From contig BJOX01000041.1 of NCBI GenBank assembly GCA_009731375.1, forward strand, positions 699,639 through 737,540: a stretch of 37,902 nucleotides of DNA. The letters are read 5' to 3'. The notes under the pieces were generated by a model, which saw nothing but the letters and a program-made list of their open reading frames with translations, made no database searches and had not been told where the DNA came from. The position numbers and the translations under genes were made by a program. Origin of the DNA: Paulinella micropora (lineage: Eukaryota > Cercozoa > Imbricatea > Euglyphida). How positions within the stretch are numbered: the stretch's first letter is position 1; the number at the start of each line of letters is the position of its first letter. Shown piece after piece: positions 21,301-29,792 of the stretch.

Positions 21301-22120
21301 NNNNNNNNNNNNNNNNNNNNNNNNNNNNNNNNNNNNNNNNNNNNNNNNNNNNNNNNNNNNNNNNNNNNNNNNNNNNNNNNNNNNNNNNNNNNNNNNNNNN
21401 NNNNNNNNNNNNNNNNNNNNNNNNNNNNNNNNNNNNNNNNNNNNNNNNNNNNNNNNNNNNNNNNNNNNNNNNNNNNNNNNNNNNNNNNNNNNNNNNNNNN
21501 NNNNNNNNNNNNNNNNNNNNNNNNNNNNNNNNNNNNNNNNNNNNNNNNNNNNNNNNNNNNNNNNNNNNNNNNNNNNNNNNNNNNNNNNNNNNNNNNNNNN
21601 NNNNNNNNNNNNNNNNNNNNNNNNNNNNNNNNNNNNNNNNNNNNNNNNNNNNNNNNNNNNNNNNNNNNNNNNNNNNNNNNNNNNNNNNNNNNNNNNNNNN
21701 NNNNNNNNNNNNNNNNNNNNNNNNNNNNNNNNNNNNNNNNNNNNNNNNNNNNNNNNNNNNNNNNNNNNNNNNNNNNNNNNNNNNNNNNNNNNNNNNNNNN
21801 NNNNNNNNNNNNNNNNNNNNNNNNNNNNNATTATGGTTCCGTGTCCAAAGCAAAGAAAAGAATACGAATTGAAAGGTGTGAGTGTTAATCCAGAAGATGT
21901 TAAATGTATTGATAGTGGTGATGTCGGTTATGGTATAGGTTATTCAGAGTTTATCGCACCATTAATTAAGGCCGTTCAACAATTATCAGAAAAGGTAGGT
22001 AATCTATCGCAAGCGATAGATTTATTAGAAAAGCAAAATAATAATCTTATGAATATACTACAAGACCAAGCAAACCAACTAGCCGAAATCCGAGCAGTCG
22101 TATTTTCAAATGTCAAATAA
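18326..22120 (+). CDS. Modular virion fibre with S74-like C-terminal chaperone region
   Basis: A long Gly/Asn/Thr-rich fibre-like protein. At least five modules share a VKLTGDQTI(A/T)GxKxF signature (DNA starts near 18809, 19250, 19400, 19739, 20084); the first three also carry LNMGGF-ITNVGNVDG-type repeats. The C-terminal 97 residues include GYSEFIAPLIKAVQQLSEKV and a coiled coil, as in S74 intramolecular chaperones of phage fibres, which trimerise and self-cleave; the catalytic Ser-Lys part would lie in the gap 20918-21829. No in-frame ATG exists: the frame is open from a TAA at 18275-18277, and GTG 18326 is an arbitrary start. A base missing from an ATG near 18288 is one explanation. The stop overlaps the next gene by 11 bases. 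Confidence 0.82.
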   Translation: MIIDEDLEVDGVLYGDHIEANSIQARTDDITISSRNNNSSLLISDTGYVSINNEYDLPIADGTANQVLKTDGLGNTSFATLNSSYISDFELDKLTDVVITGTPNSNQLLIYSTGQWRNTNSPFLRLDGIAMMFGDLNMGGFNITNVGNVDGIDVSALDTAVVKLTGDQTITGNKIFTTYLGVKDSNPLNTGKLFFNYNNNMGSIYSSEAGGATGYPLSIVGSSILLAPTTGGGITLTSNVLNFNSTTAISGLPAPFYDTDASTKAYTDTKLAKDGTTAMTGSLNMGGFAITNVGNVDGVDVSSLDTSVVKLTGDQTIGGIKTFSNIINASAGIDMKSQSITNVNLVDGVDVSTLDTSVVKLTGDQTIAGNKKFTSVLEVSGSSNPTTFDGIGIAFDTKIGMIAAQKTATATWYPIQITGSYVELYSGNTLIITATGTTLSLNNNKITNLATPSATTDGANKSYVDTLDGQNVKLTGNQTIAGIKTYSSGVEITGNSINSTTKGTFIVFNSTSNIGSIASLDMKTATYYNFEISAKKISFIIDGTIVGWVNASGLDCNSSKIANLGTPTLATDGATKGYADTLDGQNVKLTTDQTITGSKTFNGASTTIKYLTLTNNADFNNQTITNGGNITYNGARILNQNGGDIFFSQTSGDYQYFLFTLNTATSGTANQRGYVFTNVASDVKGAGLYISKLLDNKSASSDIVRFNNAGGMRFYGALDMNSNNITNGGTITGTTITSTAGISTTTITASDKITTASGKPIIIGNTTKGAGATGGLELYGTASNIGGAHLQAITTADAYPTFQLLNWAHDNIVLSFDAYYDGSNWKSSNSGSNFQIYKISNKLAFNYKSGITAGSNITWSEAMNXXXXXXXXXXXXXXXXXXXXXXXXXXXXXXXXXXXXXXXXXXXXXXXXXXXXXXXXXXXXXXXXXXXXXXXXXXXXXXXXXXXXXXXXXXXXXXXXXXXXXXXXXXXXXXXXXXXXXXXXXXXXXXXXXXXXXXXXXXXXXXXXXXXXXXXXXXXXXXXXXXXXXXXXXXXXXXXXXXXXXXXXXXXXXXXXXXXXXXXXXXXXXXXXXXXXXXXXXXXXXXXXXXXXXXXXXXXXXXXXXXXXXXXXXXXXXXXXXXXXXXXXXXXXXXXXXXXXXXXXXXXXXXXXXXXXXXXXXXXXXXXXIMVPCPKQRKEYELKGVSVNPEDVKCIDSGDVGYGIGYSEFIAPLIKAVQQLSEKVGNLSQAIDLLEKQNNNLMNILQDQANQLAEIRAVVFSNVK

Positions 22121-22466
22121 TACAACTAGATTTCATAGGCCACCGCCAGTCATTGAAATAGACGGCGAACTAACTCCAGAATTAAAGTCTCGCGTTTTGG
22201 ATATTGAACTAAAGACAGAAGAGAAAAAAATTGACAATGAAATTGAGAACGAATGGAATTGCTGTATGTCAAATAAGAAAACCGATAGCAGAATGATTAA
22301 ATATTTATTTCAAATGGGTATCATCATTGCCATTATAACCCTTTGTATCGTAAGGCTATCTGAAAAGAACTTGCCTTGTGAGGTTGCTAATACTTATGTC
22401 GGTATTTTGACTTTACTCATAGGAATTTGCTTTCCTTCACCAAGTTCTGGAGGAGGTAAGAAGTAA
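22110..22466 (+). CDS. Two-TM membrane protein
   Basis: The 118-residue protein has a hydrophilic, acidic N-terminal 65 residues, then two predicted membrane segments around residues 66-84 (FQMGIIIAIITLCIV) and 93-109 (YVGILTLLIGICF), then a Gly/Lys tail. The ATG overlaps the fibre stop by 11 bases, indicating coupled translation. Its position after the fibre could suggest a role in virion membrane or host-cell exit, but no family is recognised. A phage holin-like topology is a superficial resemblance only. Confidence 0.75.
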   Translation: MSNNTTRFHRPPPVIEIDGELTPELKSRVLDIELKTEEKKIDNEIENEWNCCMSNKKTDSRMIKYLFQMGIIIAIITLCIVRLSEKNLPCEVANTYVGILTLLIGICFPSPSSGGGKK

Positions 22467-22467
22467 A

Positions 22468-22722
22468 TCATAAATTACCACATTCATATATATGTGTCCT
22501 GTACCAAGACGAACTATCACCCGCGCACATCAAAGGCAGTGCCTCATCAAAACTACGACACATATTATTTCCGTTATTTATGAAAACACACTTAAATCCA
22601 GTATCTACCCCTTGCTTTATACAATAAGCACAACTTTCATTCTTTTTTTCTGAGTATCGCGAGTAAAAGTCGCAGGCAGTCCGCGACATAGCGGAGCACG
22701 CAAATAGCAATATTAACAACAT
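22468..22722 (-). CDS. Small secreted Cys-rich protein
   Basis: This 84-residue protein begins with a hydrophobic signal peptide (MLLILLFACSAMSRTA) followed by about 68 residues with eight cysteines in CAYC, FKC, MCRSF, LMC and YEC contexts, which would form disulphides outside the reducing cytoplasm. It is the second gene of a minus-strand pair: its ATG overlaps the upstream stop in TAATG, so reinitiation coupling is likely. A secreted or virion-surface role is inferred. No toxin or protease motif is recognised. Confidence 0.7.
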   Translation of the reverse strand: MLLILLFACSAMSRTACDFYSRYSEKKNESCAYCIKQGVDTGFKCVFINNGNNMCRSFDEALPLMCAGDSSSWYRTHIYECGNL

Positions 22723-22940
22723 TATATATTATCTTTCTCTTTAATTATATTATTATAAATCACTTCTCGTTGCTTATCTGATAGCGGTAAGCGGTAAAGG
22801 ATATTTTCAGGTTTTCTAAAAATGTTGGGGTTTCTATTCACTAAGTTCTGAGTGATGCGGATTTGGTCAATTTCCTTCCCTAGCCTTTCCAACTCTTCAA
22901 GTTGTTGCTCGTCTTTGCTTTTTTCTTTTTTATTTTCCAT
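22722..22940 (-). CDS. Small charged protein, first of a coupled pair
   Basis: The 72-residue protein has a Lys/Glu-rich coiled-coil N-terminus (to about residue 35) and a C-terminal part (RLPLSDKQREVIYNNIIKEK) that looks like a short helix bundle. It ends with TAATG overlapping the secreted protein gene. It is divergent from the large gene at 22982 across 41 bases containing a perfect 9-bp-arm palindrome. No family is recognised. Confidence 0.65.
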   Translation of the reverse strand: MENKKEKSKDEQQLEELERLGKEIDQIRITQNLVNRNPNIFRKPENILYRLPLSDKQREVIYNNIIKEKDNI

Positions 22941-22942
22941 CC

Positions 22943-22961
22943 TATCTTATATTATAAGATA
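22943..22961. promoter_or_regulatory. Perfect palindrome in divergent promoter, copy 2
   Basis: TATCTTATA-T-TATAAGATA has perfect 9-bp arms and a 1-base centre. It lies between starts at 22940 (minus) and 22982 (plus), and its near-twin lies at 18249-18267 in the other fibre-side divergent region. It may be a bidirectional promoter element or operator. Confidence 0.6.
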
Positions 22962-22981
22962 TATAATAGCGGATATAAAAA

Positions 22982-25900
22982 ATGCCACACGAAAAACCAT
23001 TTTTTACATATTACAACGAAATTAGACGCGAACATAAGTATTTATTGGAAGACACAGATGCTGATTGGACTGAACAAGTTAATGAAGGTATCAATAGTCA
23101 AGCCCGCGAGAGGCTTAGAGCGGATAGATTGTTGGAAGCTTCAACAAGAAGGGGTAATACTATGGAGGATTTAAAAGATAAGATTAGTGCGTTGGACAAT
23201 AAGCGAAGTATTTATGTAAATATGAATTACGACGAAATGAAGGCACACCTCCAAGATGACGGCATTGATATGAAAGAATTTGAAAGAAAACATGGAACTG
23301 CCCCCATGAACGAACAAATGATTGAAATGCGAAAATTAGCAATGGCTACCGATAAATATGATATAGCGCACATAGAAGACAATATCCAGCAAATGAAGCG
23401 TGATATAGCGCAATTGGTAAAACAAGAATATAAAGAAGAAGACTTAAAACGATTAACCGATAAGGGTTTAACGTATATGAAAAATAAAGGCAAAGCAGAC
23501 AAAACTCGCGTAATACGAAGAGAGGATAGAGCGCAAGCGGAGCAGGATTATAAGGAATGGAAAGAAAACCGAGAAGAGTGGGAGAGAAAACACCCAGATG
23601 ATGCTTTAATAGAAGCACAGATAGGCGACGAACACAAGATGCTTGTGCCACGAATAGGTAATGACCCCCGAAGCGTAGAAAGATTTGTTGATGCTATTAT
23701 TAGAAGTATTCAAGAGATAATTATGAGTCCCAGACTTAATAGATTACTTAACCTTGCCACAGGTGTTGGGCGATATGGTGTGAGAAGGCTAGCGTGGGGG
23801 CAGATATTGAGATTAATTGCCAACAATCCACAACTACGTGCGATGAATGTTGGATTACTTAGAAGAAGAAGAGCGGATGCTTTCAATGCCCTTTTGCTAA
23901 CACTAGCGAGAAATGAAGTGCCAGAGGGTTTGCCTCCGCCTAATCCTCGTTTAATCGCGAGCGGACAGCAAAGATTAGGTGATTATGTATTAAGAGAATA
24001 TGCGCACAGATTAGCCACTGGAATAGCGTCTTTGAATGCGTGGGGCGCATTTAAAACAGGCGTAGAGACTATGTCAGTTCTCGGTCTTGGAAAAGCACTT
24101 AAAGAAATATATAGAACATGGTCTGCTCAACCAGATGCTCTCATTAAGTTGGAAGAAGAACGAATCCATACCGAGGGAAGTAATTATAATGGCGGGGGCA
24201 CACGAGTAGAAAGCNNNNNNNNNNNNNNNNNNNNNNNNNNNNNNNNNNNNNNNNNNNNNNNNNNNNNNNNNNNNNNNNNNNNNNNNNNNNNNNNNNNNNN
24301 NNNNNNNNNNNNNNNNNNNNNNNNNNNNNNNNNNNNNNNNNNNNNNNNNNNNNNNNNNNNNNNNNNNNNNNNNNNNNNNNNNNNNNNNNNNNNNNNNNNN
24401 NNNNNNNNNNNNNNNNNNNNNNNNNNNNNNNNNNNNNNNNNNNNNNNNNNNNNNNNNNNNNNNNNNNNNNNNNNNNNNNNNNNNNNNNNNNNNNNNNNNN
24501 NNNNNNNNNNNNNNNNNNNNNNNNNNNNNNNNNNNNNNNNNNNNNNNNNNNNNNNNNNNNNNNNNNNNNNNNNNNNNNNNNNNNNNNNNNNNNNNNNNNN
24601 NNNNNNNNNNNNNNNNNNNNNNNNNNNNNNNNNNNNNNNNNNNNNNNNNNNNNNNNNNNNNNNNNNNNNNNNNNNNNNNNNNNNNNNNNNNNNNNNNNNN
24701 NNNNNNNNNNNNNNNNNNNNNNNNNNNNNNNNNNNNNNNNNNNNNNNNNNNNNNNNNNNNNNNNNNNNNNNNNNNNNNNNNNNNNNNNNNNNNNNNNNNN
24801 NNNNNNNNNNNNNNNNNNNNNNNNNNNNNNNNNNNNNNNNNNNNNNNNNNNNNNNNNNNNNNNNNNNNNNNNNNNNNNNNNNNNNNNNNNNNNNNNNNNN
24901 NNNNNNNNNNNNNNNNNNNNNNNNNNNNNNNNNNNNNNNNNNNNNNNNNNNNNNNNNNNNNNNNNNNNNNNNNNNNNNNNNNNNNNNNNNNNNNNNNNNN
25001 NNNNNNNNNNNNNNNNNCCGCTACATTTAATAAATAATATGCGGAACTCGTTGATGTTTTTAATAAAATGGTTAAATCGCAAGAAACAGCCGATGGCGTG
25101 AAAGGATATTCTCTTATCGCACCAGCAAATGAAACTACAATTAATAATTTTATAGAAAAAATAAATACGCAGAGCACAAAAGATATTCCACCAAGTATAG
25201 AAAAAGATATAAATCTTAGTGTTGAAGTCCCGATCGCATACTCAGACAATATGGTAGTAGCACCCAATTTTGATTCAATCGGACTGGGCAATAACTTACT
25301 CATACTTGATGATAAAGGCGCCCAAAAGAGGCACTTAAAGGGATTTGTTAAATCGTTGAAAGAGAAAACTGGAAAGAAAATTAAACTTTCTAATTATGAC
25401 GATCCAAAAGTTGGATGGGAAGAGGCCATCAAACAAGCACTAAATCAAGGTGCTAGTATATCAGACGTAGCAGACGCAGATGATATTTTGGATAAGAGAA
25501 TTTACGAAGAAGTGAGGGGTAAATTGACACCAGACCAAATGAAGCAATTAGAAGATTTAGAGTTAAAAGATAGTCAAGTTGAAAAAACTAATCCACCGCA
25601 AGCAACACCAGCACCACAAAACATGCCACCGCAAACCATGCCACCGCAAACAACACCCGCACCATTGCCAGTGCCACTAGTGCCAAGAACAAGCGGATTT
25701 GTTGAAGAACCTGTTCAACCGCCACAGAATGATTTAAAAGAAGACCCAGATAATGCAACAACTAATGACCAAATGGTTGATAGCATGAGAAGTATTGATA
25801 GATTGGTTGATAAGATTATGGGAAAATCTCCCGCCGATGAAAGAGAAGATTTGATGGCACTTATTCGTTTTCTAATGCCAAGCGACCAAAATGGAGGTAT

Positions 25901-25985
25901 CGGCACTTCGCAAACAAACCCACTTGTTAAAGACAACGAACAAAGACGCGATCGCGTGCAACTAAGCATGATTTTGAATTACTAG
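22982..25985 (+). CDS. Very large putative virion protein, split by a gap
   Basis: The left part (residues 1-411) is Glu/Lys/Arg-rich and helical with long coiled coils to about residue 230, then a helical, partly hydrophobic region with a LLRRRRADAFNALLL segment. After the 803-N gap (24215-25017) about 305 residues follow from ATG 25068, including a folded part, a Pro-rich linker (PPQTMPPQTTPAP) and a C-terminal helical domain ending at TAG 25985. A TAA at 25035-25037, just after the gap in the downstream frame, means either two genes or an error at the gap edge; homologous-looking sequence continues on both sides of it. Upstream of the ATPase, a structural or scaffold role is inferred. Confidence 0.6.
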
Positions 25986-26020
25986 ACAATACACTTTATA
26001 GCAACACAAATAACCACTTT

Positions 26021-26308
26021 ATGGTGAATAAATACAATAGAGCAGTCATCCAGAATAGAATAAAAGAAAAAAGAGAGTTTCCAAAAATGAAACGAAATCT
26101 GACGAGAAACTTCCCTGCTGAAATCCCGCGACAAGTTCAAACTCGTCCTGAAAGAAAGGATTTTAAACCGCTCGTCAATCCTCCAAGTAATTATGCTTTT
26201 GGCAGTCCTTACTCTCCTTATTTCTATAATTACGCTTCACCACCCCAACCCTTTGGTGCCGAATATGATAATTATAGATACAATCCAAACTATTTTCAAA
26301 ACCCATAA
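26021..26308 (+). CDS. Small basic Tyr/Pro-rich protein
   Basis: A 95-residue protein with a strongly basic N-terminal half (RIKEKREFPKMKRNLTRN) and a C-terminal half rich in Tyr, Pro, Asn and Phe (NYAFGSPYSPYFYNYASP), probably disordered. The composition resembles small DNA- or capsid-binding virion proteins; this is inference from charge and place, 36 bases after the large gene and 11 before the ATPase. No family is recognised. Confidence 0.6.
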   Translation: MVNKYNRAVIQNRIKEKREFPKMKRNLTRNFPAEIPRQVQTRPERKDFKPLVNPPSNYAFGSPYSPYFYNYASPPQPFGAEYDNYRYNPNYFQNP

Positions 26309-26319
26309 TATAGTGAAAC

Positions 26320-27174
26320 ATGCCGAGGTCTATACATAAAGGATTAATAGCAAACAAGTTGCCACGAAAAACACTTTTGAAGCAGAATCTGGAGAAAACC
26401 AACATAGAAAAAGCACACGAGGAATTTACTATTGACAGGCCAGTAATAACAGAGTTAGATAGCAAAAAACCGCCCAAATTTCACAATGATTTGGAAATAC
26501 AACCAATTAAAACACAAAGAGATGGCATTGAATTGCTCCCTATTCAAAAAGAAGGAATATTGCCAGCAATGGGGACTATGGTTATATGTGCCAGCACTGG
26601 CGGGGGTAAATCAGTTATGATTTGTAATCTACTTGCCAAAAAGAACATGTTGAAAGGATTTTATGATAGAATAGTTTTCTTTTGCTTAAGTCCGTGCCCG
26701 ATTTTGGAAGACACTCTCAAGTTAAAAAAAGAAGACATAATCAAAGAAGATAGCCCTGAGTTAATGAGAGAAATATTAACTAAACAAAAAGAACTGATTA
26801 AAACTAAAGGGTTTAAGAAGGCACCAAAGATATTATTGTTATTGGATGATATCGCGCAGAGTAAAACTTTTCTCAAATCAGAAGTGCTTACCGAGTTGTT
26901 TTTCGCTTCAACACATGCTAAAGTGTCAGTCTGGGTAGCAACTCAGAGTTATACACAACTCCCGCGAAGAATAAGAATTAATTGCCATTGGATGATTATT
27001 TTTAATGGAGTAAGGAGAAGCGAACTTGACAGACTGGCGGATGAATATGAAAGCCCTTTTCTCACCAAAAAAGAAGTTTACAATATGGTTAAATATGCTA
27101 CGGCAGAACCTTATTCATTTCTTTTCTCTACTATATTGCGATTAAATAAGGATAGAGATATGACAAACCTGTAA
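26320..27174 (+). CDS. FtsK/HerA-type DNA-packaging ATPase
   Basis: The 284-residue protein has Walker A ASTGGGKS (Lys97), Walker B ILLLLDDIAQ (Asp176, Asp177) and a downstream Gln-containing sensor VWVATQSYTQLPRRIR (Gln209), the arrangement of A32-like packaging ATPases of polintons, virophages and nucleocytoplasmic viruses. It should pump genomic DNA into the capsid. The first 80 residues are a basic N-terminal extension. It lies in the morphogenesis block just upstream of the capsid genes and appears intact. The size is usual for this family. Confidence 0.93.
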   Translation: MPRSIHKGLIANKLPRKTLLKQNLEKTNIEKAHEEFTIDRPVITELDSKKPPKFHNDLEIQPIKTQRDGIELLPIQKEGILPAMGTMVICASTGGGKSVMICNLLAKKNMLKGFYDRIVFFCLSPCPILEDTLKLKKEDIIKEDSPELMREILTKQKELIKTKGFKKAPKILLLLDDIAQSKTFLKSEVLTELFFASTHAKVSVWVATQSYTQLPRRIRINCHWMIIFNGVRRSELDRLADEYESPFLTKKEVYNMVKYATAEPYSFLFSTILRLNKDRDMTNL

Positions 27175-27216
27175 AAAATAAAATTAAATGGTTTTTTTTT
27201 CGCCATAATATATGTC

Positions 27217-27801
27217 ATGACGGAATCAACTAAATTATACAAAACTTGCTATCATCAGGCAATCGCACTTTGGCATAAACAAAATGCGCAAGGAAAATTC
27301 GTAACGATTCGCAAGGGAACGCCCGAATACTTAGCAGTAAGGAAGATAGAAGCGGATATTAAGAGTTGTAAGATTAAGTGTCAATTAAAGCCAAAAGTAA
27401 GCAAATCGGAAAGTAAGAACAATGGACAACCTATTGCCAGCGGGCAACCAGACCAAGTGCCAGACGAAGCATTGAAAAGAAAGGCGCCAGACATAGCATC
27501 GGCAAATAATTCGTCTCCCGAACCAAATGCCAAACCTGTTGAAATGTCTCCAGCGCCTAAGGTTGAACAATCTTTACCCAAATCTGTCAATCCCACTCCT
27601 GTTGCTGTGCCAACAAAAACTACCACAACACCAGCAAGCATGATAGAAGCAATAGAAGATGCTTCTAAGGAAACTCCACCACCACCTAAGGAGGTTGCCG
27701 ACGTTGATGTAAATCAAGCCATAGCGGATTTAAAGAAAATGAAAGAAAGAATTACACACAAAAATTTACAAATTATGAAAACAATAATTAATAGTAATTG
27801 A
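27217..27801 (+). CDS. Pro-rich protein with small N-terminal domain
   Basis: This 194-residue protein has a compact N-terminal domain (residues 1-55: YHQAIALWHKQNAQGKF, then VTIRKGTPEYLAVRKIE). The RKGTPEY pattern is one I have seen in virion-associated proteins of other eukaryotic DNA viruses, without an assigned function. Residues 60-155 are Pro/Ser/Thr-rich and probably disordered; the end is a short helix (VNQAIADLKKMKERI). It stops at TGA followed directly by TAA. Its position between the ATPase and the capsid genes suggests a virion component. Confidence 0.65.
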   Translation: MTESTKLYKTCYHQAIALWHKQNAQGKFVTIRKGTPEYLAVRKIEADIKSCKIKCQLKPKVSKSESKNNGQPIASGQPDQVPDEALKRKAPDIASANNSSPEPNAKPVEMSPAPKVEQSLPKSVNPTPVAVPTKTTTTPASMIEAIEDASKETPPPPKEVADVDVNQAIADLKKMKERITHKNLQIMKTIINSN

Positions 27802-27846
27802 TAAAATAATGTATTATGCGGATATTTATATATTCGCGTTTTTATA

Positions 27847-28245
27847 ATGATTAAAAACTTGAGTGTTTCAACTCGTTTGCCGATTGGCTTTATCAACAAA
27901 CTCAACGAAGCAAACCGACCCGCGAGTGATGGATTTCAACTAAACCAGTTTGAATTGTGGAGTAGTCATGGTGCTCCATTAGTTAATCAACCATTAACCG
28001 AATTTGGCGACCTTGTCTCACATGAGAAGAGCACCATTCAAAACACATTAACAGACTTTTCTGATAACAAAGAAAATGGAGATGTTGTTGATTTGGACAC
28101 TGCTGTCAGTAGTTTGGCTTATTTGAAGAAAGCGGTTCAAAATGCTGAAGCAAGAGAGTTTCAATTGACTTCACCACAAGATGCGAGACTTGACAATATA
28201 CAGAATTCAGTTGATATTATTAAACAATCCGTTTCAGGCGAATAA
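27847..28245 (+). CDS. Unknown protein upstream of the capsid gene
   Basis: A 132-residue, acidic, soluble protein with no clear motif; the last 40 residues form a likely helix (LDNIQNSVDIIKQSVSGE). It is preceded by the AT-rich GCGGATATTTATATA context and separated from the capsid gene by 82 bases. A structural or assembly role is inferred from position only. Confidence 0.6.
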   Translation: MIKNLSVSTRLPIGFINKLNEANRPASDGFQLNQFELWSSHGAPLVNQPLTEFGDLVSHEKSTIQNTLTDFSDNKENGDVVDLDTAVSSLAYLKKAVQNAEAREFQLTSPQDARLDNIQNSVDIIKQSVSGE

Positions 28246-28327
28246 ATAATTATTTTTAATTTCTATTATTATTTTTTTAGTATAGTAGCATTGCAAATTT
28301 TACCACCTCACAAGCGCGCACAAAAAA

Positions 28328-29750
28328 ATGGAAGGAAAGGATTCTAAAAATACTGAGGAGTTGATGACCCTCAACAACCTCAGATATGAGTTGCCAGCAA
28401 ATCTAGCACTCACTGAACAGGGAAGTATCTTTAAGAAGAACTTCGCCGACCAGCAAACTTATACCAGTGCATCGGGGACTGAAATGATTTTTACACTACA
28501 GGCGAGCACTGATTTTGTTTATGGAAAAAATTGTTATTTAACATTTGATATCAAGGCCGACGGGTTGGTTACCACTGGGACAAACGATTGCGCGATTGGC
28601 TTTCAAAACACGCCAGCAACCGCTATTTTTGAACGATTTTTGTTGGAAAGCAAGGATGGTAGCGAACTTGAACGAATTGAAGATTTGAATAAACTGGTGC
28701 GAAATACTCTCCCGTGGCATTATCCTTTTGATTATCGCCGACAGGCGCAGATGGCGGGACAACGAGAAAATGTTGAAGTTAATACGAATATTACCGACCC
28801 TTCAATTACTGATTTTGCGGTTAATACTCCCACGGCCGTTGCGACTGGCCAATACTTGAAAGTTTGTATTCCTCTTCATTACTTTTCGGGAGTGTTTAAT
28901 GAAGAAACTCTCATTCCTCCCTCTTTGGTTAGTGGTATGAGGCTTCGCTTGACATTTGCTCCGCCTCAGGAAGCATTGACTATTATTGGAAGTGGTGATG
29001 GAAAAACTTATTCTATTCCTGCTGGTTTTAATGGTTCCGCTTTGACTTTCACCATATCAAATCCAGTGGTTATGTTGGAGACATTCTCTCTTGCTCCCGC
29101 CGTCCAGAGAAATGTTATGGAGCAGATGGGGAGTAAGGATGGGCTCCCATACACTTATGAAACATATTACAATCAAAAGGCAAATCCTGCCACATCTGAT
29201 GATTTTGATCTTCAAATAAATAAGGCCGTTGCTCGCGCTCAGTGCTTGTATATCGTAACTCAAAATGTGCTCGCTGACAATGCTAATATTGATAACCTTG
29301 GAACTGCTCAAATGCCTTATAAGCAGTATCAGTGCCGTATTGGTGATTGGTATGCTCCACAGCAGAAGACGGAACTTGGTGGAAGCACCGATACCCTTGC
29401 CGCCGTTCAACGCGGATGTGCCGAATTGTATATTAACAATCTTCAAGCGACTATGGGTATTCGCGATGCTTACATGTCTTCATCTGTTTCTCTTGAAAAC
29501 TTTCGTAAGTATTATTCTACTGGGGATAAAACGGGACTTACATCTAACTCAGGATTTGCTACTATTATCCAGACACTCAACCAATCGCCACATATTGGAA
29601 CATCTGGTCTTGCGGTTAATAACTCGCGAACTGCGGAAGTCAGTCTTCGTTATGCGGCCGATTATAACGCAGATCGCGCCCATCACCGCTTGGTTGAAAT
29701 ACGTCAAAGTCGCGTCTATCTACCCGTCTCGCTGTGTCGTAAAACAATAA
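28328..29750 (+). CDS. Major capsid protein, double jelly roll, C-terminal frameshift
   Basis: The protein has the layout of PLV capsid proteins: N-terminal LRYELPANLALTEQGSIF, a first barrel, LPWHYPFDYRRQA, and the second-barrel signature CIPLHYFSGVFNE with LIPPSLVSGMRLRL. In the start frame it runs to 29785 (485 residues), but the last 35 or so look non-native. From about 29670 the +1 frame reads AWLKYVKVASIYPSRCVV and stops at TAA 29750, the kind of C-terminus expected. A one-base insertion near 29664-29675 is the simplest explanation, either a sequence error or decay. The protein should form the trimeric capsomers. Penton gene follows directly. Confidence 0.92.
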
Positions 29751-29792
29751 AAAAATTAAAAATTAGAATAATATATAATTTATAATATAGCA

